Of a stretch of DNA of 64,000 nucleotides, positions 18,843 through 29,213 are shown piece after piece (position 1 is the first letter of the stretch; every line of letters begins with the position of its first letter). A program made the translations under genes and the position numbers. This DNA is from an uncultured Tolumonas sp. (GTDB taxonomy: Bacteria; Pseudomonadota; Gammaproteobacteria; Enterobacterales; Aeromonadaceae): NCBI RefSeq assembly GCF_963678185.1, contig NZ_OY782757.1, positions 1,313,001 to 1,377,000 of the forward strand. Direction: 5' to 3'. The notes under the pieces were generated by a model. The model saw only the letters and a program-made list of their open reading frames with translations, did not search any database and was not told where the DNA came from.

Positions 18843-19541
18843 TTATTTCGTCATCCCCTTTTCCAGCACCATGCCGGTGAGCACCGCCAGCAGCGATGAA
18901 ATCATGAGCCCACTTTGGTTCGGCCAGTCACGCATTAAAATACTGCACACGACAGCAACCGCTGCACAGGCCCATTGCGGGAACCTTTTCAACGCTGGCA
19001 CGACGATACTGATAAACGCCACCACCATGGCGACATCCAGCCCCCATGAGGTCATATTGGGCAATTGTTTACCGACCATCACGCCGACCAGCGTGCACAG
19101 CGCCCAGTTGGAATACATAAACAAGGCAGAACCAAGGTAATACCAGACCAGCTCGCCACGCTGCACTTCGCTTTGTAAACGTTGGCTGACCACGGCAAAG
19201 GTTTCATCAGTGAGCCAGAAGGCCATCAAGGTGCGCCGTGGTAGCGAAATATCACGCACATGTGGCATTAATGTGGCGGCATATAACATGTGACGCAAAT
19301 TGACGATAAACACCGTCAGACAGATGATCGGTAATGCAGTTGCCGAAGCCAGCAAGGTCACCGCAATAAATTGAGAGGCGCCAGCATAGACCAGCAACGA
19401 CATGCCCAGCACCGACCACAGGCTCAAGCCATTATCAATGGCCAGCGCACCATACAGCACCCCAAACGGGGCGGCGGCAACCACCAGCGGCAAGGTATCA
19501 AGCCAACCTTTACGAAATAAATTCCATTTTGAATAAGACAT
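18843..19541 (-). CDS. azlC: AzlC-type large subunit of branched-chain amino acid exporter
   Basis: 232 residues, a multi-spanning membrane protein. The AzlC/YgaZ signature is seen as AAAPFGVLYGALA near residue 23 and GASQFIAVTLL near 54, with NLRHMLYAATLMPH near 86. It should need AzlD for export of branched-chain amino acids. The partner azlD is not downstream here but beyond the inserted PTS operon at 15067-15381. The start is divergent from the acetyltransferase gene at 19616. Confidence 0.85.
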   Translation of the reverse strand: MSYSKWNLFRKGWLDTLPLVVAAAPFGVLYGALAIDNGLSLWSVLGMSLLVYAGASQFIAVTLLASATALPIICLTVFIVNLRHMLYAATLMPHVRDISLPRRTLMAFWLTDETFAVVSQRLQSEVQRGELVWYYLGSALFMYSNWALCTLVGVMVGKQLPNMTSWGLDVAMVVAFISIVVPALKRFPQWACAAVAVVCSILMRDWPNQSGLMISSLLAVLTGMVLEKGMTK

Positions 19542-19615
19542 TACGCTTTCAGCTTCCGGAACAAGAATGCACTTATGCTATCATCGACTTAAACCTCGGC
19601 ATAACCCACTTCATC

Positions 19616-20137
19616 ATGCAAATTATTCAATGTAGTTATGAGCAGCATGCGACAGCTATTCTCGCTATTTTTAACGATGCGATTTTGCATTCCACCGCGC
19701 TGTATGATTATCAGGCCCGCACGATGGACAACATGGTGTCATGGTTTAAATACAAGGAACTCGGCCAATATCCGGTGATTGGGGTCGAAAATGAGTCGGG
19801 TGAACTGATGGGTTTTGCCAGCTACGGCAGCTTCCGCGCCTATCCGGCCAACAAATACACGCTGGAACATTCGGTGTATGTCGCGGCACCATTTCGTGGA
19901 CAAGGTATTGCACAAACACTGATGCAACGTCTGATTGAACTGGCACAAGCGCAAAACTATCACACGCTGATTGGCAGCATTGATGCCAGCAATCAGGGCA
20001 GTATCGCATTGCACGAAAAACTGGGCTTTGTGCATGCCGGCACGATTCGCCATGCCGGATTTAAGTTTGGCGATTGGCTCGATCTGGCCTTTTACCAGCT
20101 ACTGCTGCCTACCCCGCTGCAGCCAATTGACGGCTGA
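19616..20137 (+). CDS. GNAT acetyltransferase, phosphinothricin/MnaT-like
   Basis: 173 residues with a complete GNAT domain. SVYVAAPFRGQGIAQTLMQ at about residue 88 holds the acetyl-CoA loop (RGQGIA), and NQGSIALHEKLGFVHAGTIR matches the phosphinothricin/methionine-sulfoximine acetyltransferase group. The true substrate may be an amino-acid analogue. A longer frame from 19529 would overlap the divergent azlC start, so the ATG at 19616 is chosen. It converges with araC with a 2-bp gap. Confidence 0.75.
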   Translation: MQIIQCSYEQHATAILAIFNDAILHSTALYDYQARTMDNMVSWFKYKELGQYPVIGVENESGELMGFASYGSFRAYPANKYTLEHSVYVAAPFRGQGIAQTLMQRLIELAQAQNYHTLIGSIDASNQGSIALHEKLGFVHAGTIRHAGFKFGDWLDLAFYQLLLPTPLQPIDG

Positions 20138-20139
20138 TC

Positions 20140-21051
20140 TCAAAGCGGGCTGCTGCTCTTACGATATTCGCTCGGGCTGACGCCAACGCGCTTTTTAAAG
20201 ACGCGGGAAAAGTAGAGTTGATCGTCATAACCGGTTTGCTGACCGATGACAGCAACCGGTAAAGGCGTGGTTTGCAGCAGCAATTTGGCGCGGATGATCC
20301 GCTGATCTTCGCGCCAGCGTACGATGCTCACACCAACTTGTTCACGGAACAAGTGCGCCAGTCGTGACGGCGATAAAAACACCTGCTCGGCTAACTCTTC
20401 TATCGATACTTCCGCCGAAAGCGACGCACTTAAGATCTGACACGCTTCGAGAATACGGTGATCCATCGGTGCATGATCGGCTAATGACGATACTTCATAG
20501 CAGCGGATCAGTAACCGTTCCAGCAGGTTCATCGCCAGCTGTTCCGACATCGGGCGGATCTCTTTGTGTGTCTCTTCGATGTTCAAAAACAGGCTATCGA
20601 ACTCATTGGCTAATTGCTGATCAGCCAGTTTGATGTGCCCGACACGTTCCACCTCATGCGGCCAACGCAACCAGTCGGCCCAATAAGCGCGCGGACGGAA
20701 ATAAACCCAGCGGTGATACCACTCGTTACTGTCATCGGCACGACCGTAGTAATGCACCGCTTCCGGTGGAAACAACAACAGATCGCCCGGTTCCACGATA
20801 AATTCATTGTCACCGGAAAAGATCTTACCCCGTCCTTTGACTGTCAGATTCATGATGTAACCTTTCATGCCATTCGGACGATCAATGATGAAATCAAGCA
20901 CACTGCCTTTTTCAATCGGCGTCATGCCTGACACCAGAAATACGTCAAATGCATAACCCGGCAGCAACGGATTCAGTTGTTTGGGTTTGTCTTTTTGCAT
21001 GGTGGACATCGCAGAGAAGAGCTTCTCGGTAAAAAAATCAGCTTTATGCAT
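20140..21051 (-). CDS. araC: AraC, L-arabinose-responsive regulator
   Basis: 303 residues. The sugar-binding/dimerisation domain matches E. coli AraC closely ([47 protein letters not shown]), and the C-terminal domain has two helix-turn-helix motifs ([20 protein letters not shown] and [20 protein letters not shown]). It has about 20 extra N-terminal residues compared with E. coli AraC. Unlike E. coli, araC is not next to araB: it lies downstream of the transporter and chemoreceptor genes. Binding sites are predicted at 26638-26675. Confidence 0.95.
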   Translation of the reverse strand: MHKADFFTEKLFSAMSTMQKDKPKQLNPLLPGYAFDVFLVSGMTPIEKGSVLDFIIDRPNGMKGYIMNLTVKGRGKIFSGDNEFIVEPGDLLLFPPEAVHYYGRADDSNEWYHRWVYFRPRAYWADWLRWPHEVERVGHIKLADQQLANEFDSLFLNIEETHKEIRPMSEQLAMNLLERLLIRCYEVSSLADHAPMDHRILEACQILSASLSAEVSIEELAEQVFLSPSRLAHLFREQVGVSIVRWREDQRIIRAKLLLQTTPLPVAVIGQQTGYDDQLYFSRVFKKRVGVSPSEYRKSSSPL

Positions 21052-21171
21052 TGTATTCAGCCACCACTAATTTGCTGCGAAGTTCAGAGAAAATTACGTC
21101 AGGTAATTGAGTTCCATCACACTTATCCATGACGCTTATGTAAACGTTATCATTTTGCCTATTTGACCAGC

Positions 21172-22779
21172 TCATAACTGATATGACCGCAAAACATCAT
21201 CCATGCTGTGTGCAATGCTGGTCAGTTCATTGGCCAGTTTCTGGCAGGATGCGGCCGAACTGCTATTCTCATTTGCCTGTTGCGCCACTGTTTCGACCTG
21301 TTGCGCGATAACATCCGTTGCTTGCCCCTGTTCACGAATGGCATGAGAAATATCCTGTACTAATGCTTCACTATCACCCGCTACACTACAGATATCATTC
21401 ATCTTCTGACTGGCTTCACCGGCACTACTGACACCGGCTTCCACTTTGTTAACGGCTTCTTGCATCAGGTGCACCGCACTGGCAGACAGGTTCTGCACAT
21501 TATTAATAATGCCGCTGATCTCCTGTGTTGCCGATGCAGTGCGCGCCGCCAGATTCCGCACTTCATCGGCGACCACTGCAAAACCACGGCCCATTTCGCC
21601 AGCCCGCGCTGCTTCAATCGCCGCATTCAGCGCTAATAAATTGGTTTGCGCCGCCACATCGCTGATGACGTTAATGACCGACGCGATAGTCCGGTTTTGG
21701 TTTTCCAGATTGTGTAATTCTTTCGCCGCTTCACTGACTGCTGCGGAGATGGCATGAATATCGGCGACTGTATTGGCAATCACCGCCAGCCCTTGTGTCG
21801 CTTGATCACCGGCTTCGTGCGAGCGATCGCTGGCACCCTGCGCCTGATCGGCGACATGATTAATGCTGACCGTCATTTGCTCGACAGCCGCTGCCATCTG
21901 GCTGGAAGAGGTTTGTTGTATACCTGCCGTGCTGGAAACACCGCTCGCGGCATCTAATAATCGATCGGAAATAGAAGTGACCTGTTGAATACCATGCTGA
22001 AACTGGCCAAAGTTTTCCTGCAAGCGTGCAATTAAGGCGTTAAACGCCATCAACAGATGAGAGATTTCATCGTTACTTTTGATTTCGGCGCGCAAGGTAA
22101 AATCGCGGCTTTGTTCAATCCGGCTGATGGTGGAAACCGCACTGCGGATACCATGCCGGATCTGCCAGAACAACCAGCCGCCCACCAGCATTAAACCTAC
22201 CAGTACGACTACCACGCTCAGGATCAGCTGACTTAACGCATTATCATAAGCCGCCCCAGCCCGTTGGTTACTGCTTAACACTTGCTGATGATTTTGCGCA
22301 GTGGCTTGATCCAACAAGGTGGTGATCTTATCGCCTTGTTCGGTCAGGGCAACCATCAATTCTTGGGCTTTGCTGTTTTGATATTTACGCGACAGTGTTA
22401 ATACTTCATCGGCCGCAGTCAGATAACTGAGTAATAATTTTTCCGTCTGCGCATATGCCTTATTTTCTTCCGATGTCAGTAAGGCTTTGTAGCTTTGTAA
22501 ACTCTGCTTGAGCTGCTGTTGTTTGGCTTGAATGCGCTGATCCAGCACTTTTTTCTCATCACCATCGAATGACAGTGCATGTCGGTTAACCAGCAGACGG
22601 AGATCTAAAAATGCAGTATTGATGTTTTTCAGCTGTTCAATGCCGGGAATGGTTTTGTCGCTCAGTGAACGAATTTCTGTATTCAGCACTGATAAGCGCC
22701 CCAGCGCAACACCGCCGACAGCCAAACAACCCAAGAATGCGAGGCTGATAAGCAGGATCAATTTGGCTGATATTTTCAT
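21172..22779 (-). CDS. Methyl-accepting chemotaxis protein in the arabinose cluster
   Basis: 535 residues: transmembrane segment 1 (about 7-29), a periplasmic region of about 155 residues predicted as a four-helix bundle of the Tar/4HB type, transmembrane segment 2 (about 187-207), a HAMP domain, and a cytoplasmic signalling domain with the hairpin tip [20 protein letters not shown]. It lacks a C-terminal NWETF-like pentapeptide (it ends LRSYQL). Placement between araFGH and araC on the same strand suggests sensing of arabinose, perhaps through AraF, as Trg does with ribose- and galactose-binding proteins. This role is inference. A terminator separates it from araH, so it may have its own promoter. 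Confidence 0.88.
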   Translation of the reverse strand: MKISAKLILLISLAFLGCLAVGGVALGRLSVLNTEIRSLSDKTIPGIEQLKNINTAFLDLRLLVNRHALSFDGDEKKVLDQRIQAKQQQLKQSLQSYKALLTSEENKAYAQTEKLLLSYLTAADEVLTLSRKYQNSKAQELMVALTEQGDKITTLLDQATAQNHQQVLSSNQRAGAAYDNALSQLILSVVVVLVGLMLVGGWLFWQIRHGIRSAVSTISRIEQSRDFTLRAEIKSNDEISHLLMAFNALIARLQENFGQFQHGIQQVTSISDRLLDAASGVSSTAGIQQTSSSQMAAAVEQMTVSINHVADQAQGASDRSHEAGDQATQGLAVIANTVADIHAISAAVSEAAKELHNLENQNRTIASVINVISDVAAQTNLLALNAAIEAARAGEMGRGFAVVADEVRNLAARTASATQEISGIINNVQNLSASAVHLMQEAVNKVEAGVSSAGEASQKMNDICSVAGDSEALVQDISHAIREQGQATDVIAQQVETVAQQANENSSSAASCQKLANELTSIAHSMDDVLRSYQL

Positions 22780-22824
22780 ACAAGAACCTCGTTTCTTATC
22801 TTTATAAACACCAATCGCTGGTTG

Positions 22825-22851
22825 GAAAAAAAGCCAGCGTTGCCGCTGGCT
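22825..22851 (-). terminator. Rho-independent terminator after araH
   Basis: On the minus strand AGCCAGCG-GCAA-CGCTGGCT is followed by seven T. It lies 26 nt after the araH stop and 46 nt before the chemoreceptor start. It should end most araFGH transcripts, with read-through or a separate promoter for the chemoreceptor. Confidence 0.88.
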
Positions 22852-22876
22852 GGAAAATTGTGTTCTGGGGTGAACA

Positions 22877-23875
22877 CTAGACTTTTGCTTTGCGAACTTG
22901 TTTGTAACGGTCGAACAACACAGCAGCCAGCAGGATCAGGCCACGAACCACATATTGTGCGAACGGAGAGATATTCAGCAGGTTCATGGCGTTTTCCATC
23001 AAACCTAAGATCAGCACACCGGCAATGACATAAGAGATCTTGCCGATACCACCTTTCATGGACACACCGCCCAATACGCAGGAGGAGATAACAATCAGCT
23101 CGAAACCGATAGAGGTCATTGGCTGACCAGAGGTCATACGAGACGCCAGAATGATGCCAGCCAGTGCAGAGATAAAACCGGTCATGGTGAAGATGATGAT
23201 TTTAGTACGCACGACATTCACACCCGCCAGACGTGAGGCTTCTTCATTACCGCCCATCGACAGGGTGTTACGACCAAAGGTGGTTTTGTTCAGCAGCAGA
23301 CCAAACAGGATAAAACAGACTACGGTGATCCAAACTGGGGTTGGAATACCCAGCATGGCAGAGTTACCGATATCAAAGAACTGCTCTTCAACGATACCCA
23401 CTGCTTTACCATCAGAGATGATGTAACCCATACCACGCGCCATTTGCATAGTCGCCAGTGTAGTGATCAAGGCGTTGATCTTGAACTTCGCCACCACGAT
23501 GCCGTTGACCAGACCGAATAACACGCCAACGCCCAAGCCTGCCAGCACACCCATGGTGATGCTTTCAGTCGCATTAATGGCGACCGCACAGGTGACACCC
23601 GAACAAGCCACGATGGAGCCGACCGACATGTCAAACTCGCCAGCCGCCAGACAGAACAGCATGCCACAAGCGACCATGCCTGACATCGACACGGCCAGCC
23701 CTAAGCCTTTCATGTTGATCATGCTGGCAAAGTTTGGGATCAACATACTGGCCAACAGGAACAGGATGGCGAAAATCACCAGCATGCCGTATTGATCCCA
23801 GATGCGGGCGAGTTGCAGCCCTGAGCGACTTGTCTCTTTTTTTGCTGTTGTTTGTGCAGCAGTGGTTATTGCCAT
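22877..23875 (-). CDS. araH: AraH, arabinose ABC transporter permease
   Basis: 332 residues with eight or more hydrophobic helices, a RbsC/AraH-type permease. Family motifs include [17 protein letters not shown] near residue 80 and [14 protein letters not shown], ending with [17 protein letters not shown] start at the ATG at 23875 because TTGAGGAG lies 8 nt upstream; the TTG further up falls inside that site. It follows araG by 39 bp and should form the inner-membrane channel energised by AraG. Confidence 0.92.
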   Translation of the reverse strand: MAITTAAQTTAKKETSRSGLQLARIWDQYGMLVIFAILFLLASMLIPNFASMINMKGLGLAVSMSGMVACGMLFCLAAGEFDMSVGSIVACSGVTCAVAINATESITMGVLAGLGVGVLFGLVNGIVVAKFKINALITTLATMQMARGMGYIISDGKAVGIVEEQFFDIGNSAMLGIPTPVWITVVCFILFGLLLNKTTFGRNTLSMGGNEEASRLAGVNVVRTKIIIFTMTGFISALAGIILASRMTSGQPMTSIGFELIVISSCVLGGVSMKGGIGKISYVIAGVLILGLMENAMNLLNISPFAQYVVRGLILLAAVLFDRYKQVRKAKV

Positions 23876-23914
23876 GGTAAAACTCCTCAATTATCTCAAA
23901 TCTGAAACCGGTTA

Positions 23915-25414
23915 TTAACGAGCTGGCATCGCCAGATGCAGGGCTTTAATTTCATTGGCGTCGGTATGCAGCAATTCGCCGGATACTTGCCCTTCGCGCA
24001 TCACCATGATGCGGTCGGAAACGCCAAGCACCTCTGGCAACTCACTGGACACCACCACCACGGCGATACCCGATTTAGCCAGATCGTAGATCACGTTATA
24101 GATTTCATTTTTGGCACCGACGTCGATACCGCGGGTCGGTTCGTCGAGCAGAATGACTTTCATGTCTTCTGACAACCAACGGCCCAAAATTGCTTTTTGC
24201 TGATTACCACCCGACAGATGCATGATGGCCTGATGCGGTGATGGCGTTTTCACCCGCATATCGCGGATACGCAATTTGGCGTTTTCATCTTCCCATTGCT
24301 GATTGATGAGGAAGCCGCCACGCGCTTTATGCCGACGGGCACTGATATTGATGTTTTCCTGCACCGAGTGGATCGGGATGATGCCCAGTGCTTTCCGGTC
24401 TTCGGTACACAGCATGATGCCGCTGTGGATCGCATCAATCGGATTGCGAATTGGCACCGGTTTACCAAACACGGCAATCTCACCGGTTACCATTTTTTCC
24501 GCACCAAAGATGAGTTTCATCATCTCGCTGCGACCTGCGCCAACCAGACCGAAAATACCGAGGATCTCACCGCGCTTCACATGGAAAGATACTGGCTCTT
24601 TTAACCCTGGCCCCATCAGGTTTTTAACTTCCAACCCCATGGCACCCAGCGGACGTGGTTCATAACCGTAGATATCCGTCAGATCACGGCCCACCATGGT
24701 TTTCACCAACAGGTCACGATCGACCTCTTGCATTGACTCGAACGTGCGGACGAATTGTCCATCCTTGAAGACAGTGATGGCATCACAAAGCTCGAAGATT
24801 TCATCCATACGATGCGAGACGTACAGAATGACTTTCCCTTCATCCCGCAGTTGGCGGATGACACGGAATAACTGTTCAATTTCACGAGACGAAAGGCTAC
24901 TGGTCGGTTCATCGAAGGCAATCACCCGCGCGTCGCGTGTCAGCGCTTTGGCGATTTCAACCATTTGCCATTGTCCGAGAGAAAGATATTTCAGCGGTGT
25001 TTCTGGTGAAACATCCATACCCAAACGAGCGAGCTGACGCGCTGCATCCTGATAAAGTTTTTCTTTATCAATGAAACCATGCTTAGTCGGCAACTGACCC
25101 AGATAAATGTTTTCTGCAATGGTCATTTCCGGCACCAAATGCAGTTCTTGATAAATGATGGCAATACCACTTTCCAGTGCGTCCACGGTGTTTTGGAACG
25201 CGATTTCTGTGCCACCTAATTTGATAACACCATTTGTCGGTGCCTGAAAACCACTGAGAATTTTCAGCAACGTAGATTTACCGGCACCGTTTTCACCCAT
25301 CAGTGCATGCACGGTTCCTTCGCGGCAAGAGAAGGAGACATTCTGCAATGCTTTCACGCCGGGGAATTCTTTGCTGATGCCACAAAATTCCAGATAAGGG
25401 ACTGACTGATTCAT
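23915..25414 (-). CDS. araG: AraG, arabinose ABC transporter ATPase (double domain)
   Basis: 499 residues with two ABC cassettes. The first has Walker [10 protein letters not shown], signature LSLGQWQ and Walker [10 protein letters not shown]; the second has the degenerate P-loop GLVGAGRSE, signature LSGGNQQ and Walker [10 protein letters not shown]. The asymmetric arrangement is normal for sugar importers of the RbsA/AraG group (504 in E. coli). I chose the ATG at 25414, with GGAG 9 nt before; the upstream ATG at 25450 lies inside a hairpin. It powers AraH. Confidence 0.92.
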   Translation of the reverse strand: MNQSVPYLEFCGISKEFPGVKALQNVSFSCREGTVHALMGENGAGKSTLLKILSGFQAPTNGVIKLGGTEIAFQNTVDALESGIAIIYQELHLVPEMTIAENIYLGQLPTKHGFIDKEKLYQDAARQLARLGMDVSPETPLKYLSLGQWQMVEIAKALTRDARVIAFDEPTSSLSSREIEQLFRVIRQLRDEGKVILYVSHRMDEIFELCDAITVFKDGQFVRTFESMQEVDRDLLVKTMVGRDLTDIYGYEPRPLGAMGLEVKNLMGPGLKEPVSFHVKRGEILGIFGLVGAGRSEMMKLIFGAEKMVTGEIAVFGKPVPIRNPIDAIHSGIMLCTEDRKALGIIPIHSVQENINISARRHKARGGFLINQQWEDENAKLRIRDMRVKTPSPHQAIMHLSGGNQQKAILGRWLSEDMKVILLDEPTRGIDVGAKNEIYNVIYDLAKSGIAVVVVSSELPEVLGVSDRIMVMREGQVSGELLHTDANEIKALHLAMPAR

Positions 25415-25429
25415 TTTTTCACTCCGCGC

Positions 25430-25455
25430 CCGGCATGGGCTTTCCCCCATGCCGG
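25430..25455 (-). other. Intercistronic hairpin between araF and araG
   Basis: CCGGCATGGG / CCCATGCCGG, ten pairs with a six-base loop, starting 17 nt after the araF stop. There is no T-run. Similar hairpins after binding-protein genes (for example after malE) protect the upstream mRNA and keep the binding protein more abundant than the membrane subunits; that role is inferred here. Confidence 0.7.
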
Positions 25456-25471
25456 AGCATATTGATTCCGA

Positions 25472-26455
25472 TTACAGACCTTTTTTCTTCAGCTCGACTT
25501 TGAAGTTGTCACGAGTGATCAACACTACGTCAGTCACTTCAGTGAATTTGGCAGGCTCAGCACCTTTCACTACCCAGTCGTTCAGCATCTGAATACTCTT
25601 GTAACCGTGGATATCCGGGCTTGGTAGCAGAGAACCAAAGAAGCCAGTCGCTTTTGATTTCGACAGTTCGTTCACCGCATCCACACCATTGATACCGATA
25701 CCAATGACGTTTTCAGCTTTGAAGCCTTGACCTTCAGTTGCACGAACGCCACCTAATACAGTGTTGTCGTTCATACCGACGATCAGCCAGTTTTTCACAT
25801 CTGGATGTTGCACCAGCATGGAGTTGGCGGCATCCAACGCACCTGGAATGTCGTTCGCTTTAGTTGGTACGCTGTAAATCTGTGCAGCAGGGAAATTGGC
25901 TGCTTTCAATGCAGTGATTGAACCTTCAACACGACGACGAGCGGTGTCTAACTCATTGGCAGTGATGGCTAATACGCCAGTTTCTTTGACATTCCATTTA
26001 CGGGCCGTCATTTCTTTGTAAAGTTCCTGACCTTGGCGCTCACCAATTTTGGTCGCTGCCATCATCACCAACGGAACATCAGTCATTGGATTGCCTTTGG
26101 CATTCACAAACTGGTCATCAACAGTGATGACTTTCAGATCCATACTTTTTGCTTTTGCCATGATGGCTGGGCCTAATTTTGGATCTGGTGTGCAGATGAC
26201 AAAGCCTTTCGCACCGTTAGCCGCCAAGCTGTCAATCGCATTCAACGTCTTCTCACCATCCGGAACAGCAATCTTGATGACATCGAAATTCAGATCGTGA
26301 CCGGCTTTGTCTGCAAAGGCCCATTCAGTCTGGAACCATGGTTCTTCTGGTTGTTTAACCAGATATCCCAACTTCAGCTTCTCTGCAGCAAAAGCAGAAT
26401 TAGCTATACCAAGCGCTAAACCTGCAGTGATTAGATTTTTAACCATTTTATTCAT
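25472..26455 (-). CDS. araF: AraF, periplasmic L-arabinose-binding protein
   Basis: 327 residues, beginning with a signal peptide (MNKMVKNLITAGLALG) that should be cleaved after ANSAFA. The mature part matches E. coli AraF (329 with signal): KLKLGYLVKQPEEPWFQTEW, ITVDDQFVNAKG and VGMNDNTVLGG. It delivers arabinose to AraGH. The ATG at 26455 has GGAGA upstream and places the signal peptide at the N-terminus; a frame from 26506 would not. It is the first gene of araFGH and is divergent from araB. Confidence 0.95.
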   Translation of the reverse strand: MNKMVKNLITAGLALGIANSAFAAEKLKLGYLVKQPEEPWFQTEWAFADKAGHDLNFDVIKIAVPDGEKTLNAIDSLAANGAKGFVICTPDPKLGPAIMAKAKSMDLKVITVDDQFVNAKGNPMTDVPLVMMAATKIGERQGQELYKEMTARKWNVKETGVLAITANELDTARRRVEGSITALKAANFPAAQIYSVPTKANDIPGALDAANSMLVQHPDVKNWLIVGMNDNTVLGGVRATEGQGFKAENVIGIGINGVDAVNELSKSKATGFFGSLLPSPDIHGYKSIQMLNDWVVKGAEPAKFTEVTDVVLITRDNFKVELKKKGL

Positions 26456-26610
26456 GGTGTTGTCTCCAGCTGTTGTGTCGTTAAATTCAATTATTTGATG
26501 CTTCAATTGTGTGTGTTGGCATCAACCTGAAAAACAGCAAGCTAAAACAGTTGTTTATCGACTTCGTTGATTGAACGCTATTAGTTGTAATCGTTTTCTC
26601 AGGGAAATTT

Positions 26611-26626
26611 AGAGACCTAGATCACG
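26611..26626. promoter_or_regulatory. CRP-like site in the araF-araB divergent region
   Basis: AGAGA-CCTAGA-TCACG has a good right half and a poor left half of the CRP consensus. It lies 12 bp upstream of the first AraC half-site, the same order as CRP-araI in E. coli. Confidence 0.45.
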
Positions 26627-26637
26627 CAGAAAAATTG

Positions 26638-26675
26638 TAGCCATTTCGTCTATATCTTTAGCAATTTAGTCATAT
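26638..26675 (+). promoter_or_regulatory. AraC-binding tandem half-sites (araI-like)
   Basis: TAGCCATTTCGTCTATA (26638-26654) fits the AraC half-site TAGC-N7-TCCATA with one mismatch. A second TAGC half-site, TAGCAATTTAGTCATAT, starts exactly 21 bp later (26659). Direct repeats 21 bp apart are the araI1-araI2 arrangement that places AraC on the face of the -35 region. Their orientation points toward araB. Further inverted GCTA motifs at 26541-26544 and 26577-26580 could serve araF, but the fit is poor. Confidence 0.75.
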
Positions 26676-26821
26676 ATCGAAATTTGAACTGTCTTCCATA
26701 AACCAGTTACACAGCAAATATGTCCATATTTTTAGCAGGCAATGACTAACGGCACGTTGCCAACATCTCCTATGGTTTCTATCACAAGATTCCATCCATT
26801 CTATTTTTTCAGGAGAACACC

Positions 26822-28498
26822 ATGTCTGAGCACATCGTCATCGGTCTCGACTTCGGCAGCGACTCCGTACGGGCATTAGCCGTGCGATGCCGGGACGGCG
26901 CCGAGCTGGCCACCCACGTGGTCTATTACCCACGCTGGAGCGAAGGCAAGTTTTGCGACGCGATCAATAACCAATTCCGCCACCACCCACTCGACTACAT
27001 CGAATCGATGGAAAAAGCCGTGCAGCAAGTGGTGTCGTTATTAGAGCCCGCTCAACGTTCTGCTATTCGCGGTATTGGTGTTGACACAACTGGTTCAACG
27101 CCAGCCCCTATTGATGCCGATGGTAATGTACTGGCACTGCGTGACGAGTTTGCGAAAAACCCGAACGCCATGTTTGTGCTGTGGAAAGACCACACCGCGA
27201 TTGCCGAAGCTGAAACCATCACCGCGCTATGCCACAGCGGTAAGTTCACTGATTACAGCCGCTACATTGGTGGCATTTACTCTTCTGAATGGTTTTGGGC
27301 AAAAATTCTGCATGTTTCCCGCGCCGATGCCGCCGTGCGTGAAGCAGCCTGTAACTGGATCGAATTGTGTGACTGGGTGCCTGCACTATTAAGTGGCACA
27401 CAAGCGCCGAAAAACATTAAACGTGGTCGTTGCTCTGCTGGGCACAAATCATTGTGGAACCCGGAATGGGGTGGCTTGCCTGCGGCAGATTTCCTGAATG
27501 CACTCGACCCGTTACTGACCAAAGATCTCGACTATCCACTGTTTACTGAAACCTATACTGCCGATATTCCGGTAGGAAAAATTACCTCCGAATGGGCGGA
27601 ACGCCTGCATCTACCAGATGATGTGATGATTGCCGGTGGCGCATTTGACTGCCATATGGGTGCCGTAGGCGCTGGTGCCAGCCTGAATACGCTGGTGAAA
27701 GTCATTGGCACATCCACTTGTGACATTTTGATTGCGGATCACGCCACTATTGGTCGCCGCGCGATTGCTGGCATTTGTGGTCAGGTTGATGGCAGCGTGG
27801 TGCCCGGCATGATCGGTCTGGAGGCCGGACAATCCGCCTTCGGTGATATCTATGCGTGGTATCAGCGCCTGCTGAGCTGGCCGCTGGATCAACTGACCAA
27901 AACCTATCCTGAGCTGAAAACTGCACTGGAAAATTACAAACAGCAGATGCTGGCGTCACTGACTCAATCGTGGGACAAACAGGTCGATCTGGCTCATCTG
28001 CCAGTAGTACTCGACTGGTTCAATGGCCGTCGCACCCCCAATGCTAATCAACGTCTGAAAGGCACCATCACTGGCCTTAACCTCGGTAGCGATGCACCCG
28101 ATTTGTTCGGTGCACTGATTGCCTCTACCGCCTTTGGTGCCCGCAGCATCATGGAATGCATGACCAGCCAAGACGTCCCAGTCGAACAAGTGATGGCATT
28201 GGGCGGCATTGCGCGTAAATCTCCAGTCGTGATGCAGGTTTGTGCGGATGTGATGAACCGTCCGATCCAAGTAGTGGCATCGGATCAATGCTGTGCGTTA
28301 GGTGCCGCAATTTTTGCGGCGGTGGCTGCAGATATTTACCCATCCATCAGTGCCGCACAAGACAACATGGCCAGCCCAGTTGAACGCACACACCAGCCAC
28401 AAGCCGACAAAGTCGCTGAATACGAAACCCTCTATCAGCGTTACCTGAAATGGGGCGAAGCCGCTGAACCACTTTATAACGAGGGGAAATCAGCATGA
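26822..28498 (+). CDS. araB: L-ribulokinase
   Basis: 558 residues, an FGGY-family carbohydrate kinase that phosphorylates L-ribulose (566 in E. coli). The N-terminal [16 protein letters not shown] holds the first phosphate-binding loop, and a C-terminal [20 protein letters not shown] is typical of the group. AGGAG lies 6 nt before the ATG. The stop overlaps the araD start by four bases (ATGA). The gene order is araB-araD-araA rather than the E. coli araB-araA-araD. Confidence 0.95.
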   Translation: MSEHIVIGLDFGSDSVRALAVRCRDGAELATHVVYYPRWSEGKFCDAINNQFRHHPLDYIESMEKAVQQVVSLLEPAQRSAIRGIGVDTTGSTPAPIDADGNVLALRDEFAKNPNAMFVLWKDHTAIAEAETITALCHSGKFTDYSRYIGGIYSSEWFWAKILHVSRADAAVREAACNWIELCDWVPALLSGTQAPKNIKRGRCSAGHKSLWNPEWGGLPAADFLNALDPLLTKDLDYPLFTETYTADIPVGKITSEWAERLHLPDDVMIAGGAFDCHMGAVGAGASLNTLVKVIGTSTCDILIADHATIGRRAIAGICGQVDGSVVPGMIGLEAGQSAFGDIYAWYQRLLSWPLDQLTKTYPELKTALENYKQQMLASLTQSWDKQVDLAHLPVVLDWFNGRRTPNANQRLKGTITGLNLGSDAPDLFGALIASTAFGARSIMECMTSQDVPVEQVMALGGIARKSPVVMQVCADVMNRPIQVVASDQCCALGAAIFAAVAADIYPSISAAQDNMASPVERTHQPQADKVAEYETLYQRYLKWGEAAEPLYNEGKSA

Positions 28499-29196
28499 AC
28501 CTGCAACAACTCAAACAGCAAGTGCTGGAAGCCAATCTCGATCTGCCTCGTTACGACCTCGTGACTTTCACTTGGGGTAATGTCAGCGCCATCGATCGCG
28601 AACGCGGTTTAGTGGTGATCAAACCGAGCGGCGTCAGCTACGAAACCATGAAAGTCGATGACATGGTGGTATTGGATCTGGAAGGAAACCGTGTTGAGGG
28701 AACGCTGCGACCTTCTTCCGATACCCCAACCCATCTGGTGATGTACCGCCGCTACCCTGAATTGGGTGGTGTGGTGCATACCCATTCCACTCATGCCACC
28801 GCTTGGGCGCAATCACGCCGCGCGATCCCGATCCAGGGCACCACGCAGGCCGATTATTTCCACGGTGATGTGCCTTGTACCCGCTTGTTAACCGAATCAG
28901 AAGTGCACGAAGACTACGAAGGTCTGACTGGTCACCTGATTGTTGAAACGCTGCGCGATACGCCACCGCTGACTATGCCCGGCATTTTAGTCGCCAATCA
29001 TGGTCCGTTCAGCTGGGGTAAAGATGCCCATGACGCGGTGCATAACGCAGTCGTACTGGAAGAAGTCGCCCGCATTGCGTGGATCACCCATCAGTTAAAT
29101 CCGCAAGCTGCGGCTCTACCCGATTACATGCTGGAAAAACACTACCAGCGCAAACACGGTAAAAATGCTTATTACGGTCAATCAACCGCCAAATAA
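28495..29196 (+). CDS. araD: L-ribulose-5-phosphate 4-epimerase
   Basis: 233 residues of the class II aldolase/epimerase fold (231 in E. coli). Metal-binding histidines lie in [10 protein letters not shown] (around residue 95) and [10 protein letters not shown] (around 167). It converts L-ribulose-5-phosphate to D-xylulose-5-phosphate, which feeds the tal/tkt genes just downstream. It is translationally coupled to araB. Confidence 0.95.
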   Translation: MNLQQLKQQVLEANLDLPRYDLVTFTWGNVSAIDRERGLVVIKPSGVSYETMKVDDMVVLDLEGNRVEGTLRPSSDTPTHLVMYRRYPELGGVVHTHSTHATAWAQSRRAIPIQGTTQADYFHGDVPCTRLLTESEVHEDYEGLTGHLIVETLRDTPPLTMPGILVANHGPFSWGKDAHDAVHNAVVLEEVARIAWITHQLNPQAAALPDYMLEKHYQRKHGKNAYYGQSTAK

Positions 29197-29213
29197 TAGA
29201 CGAGGAATGAATC

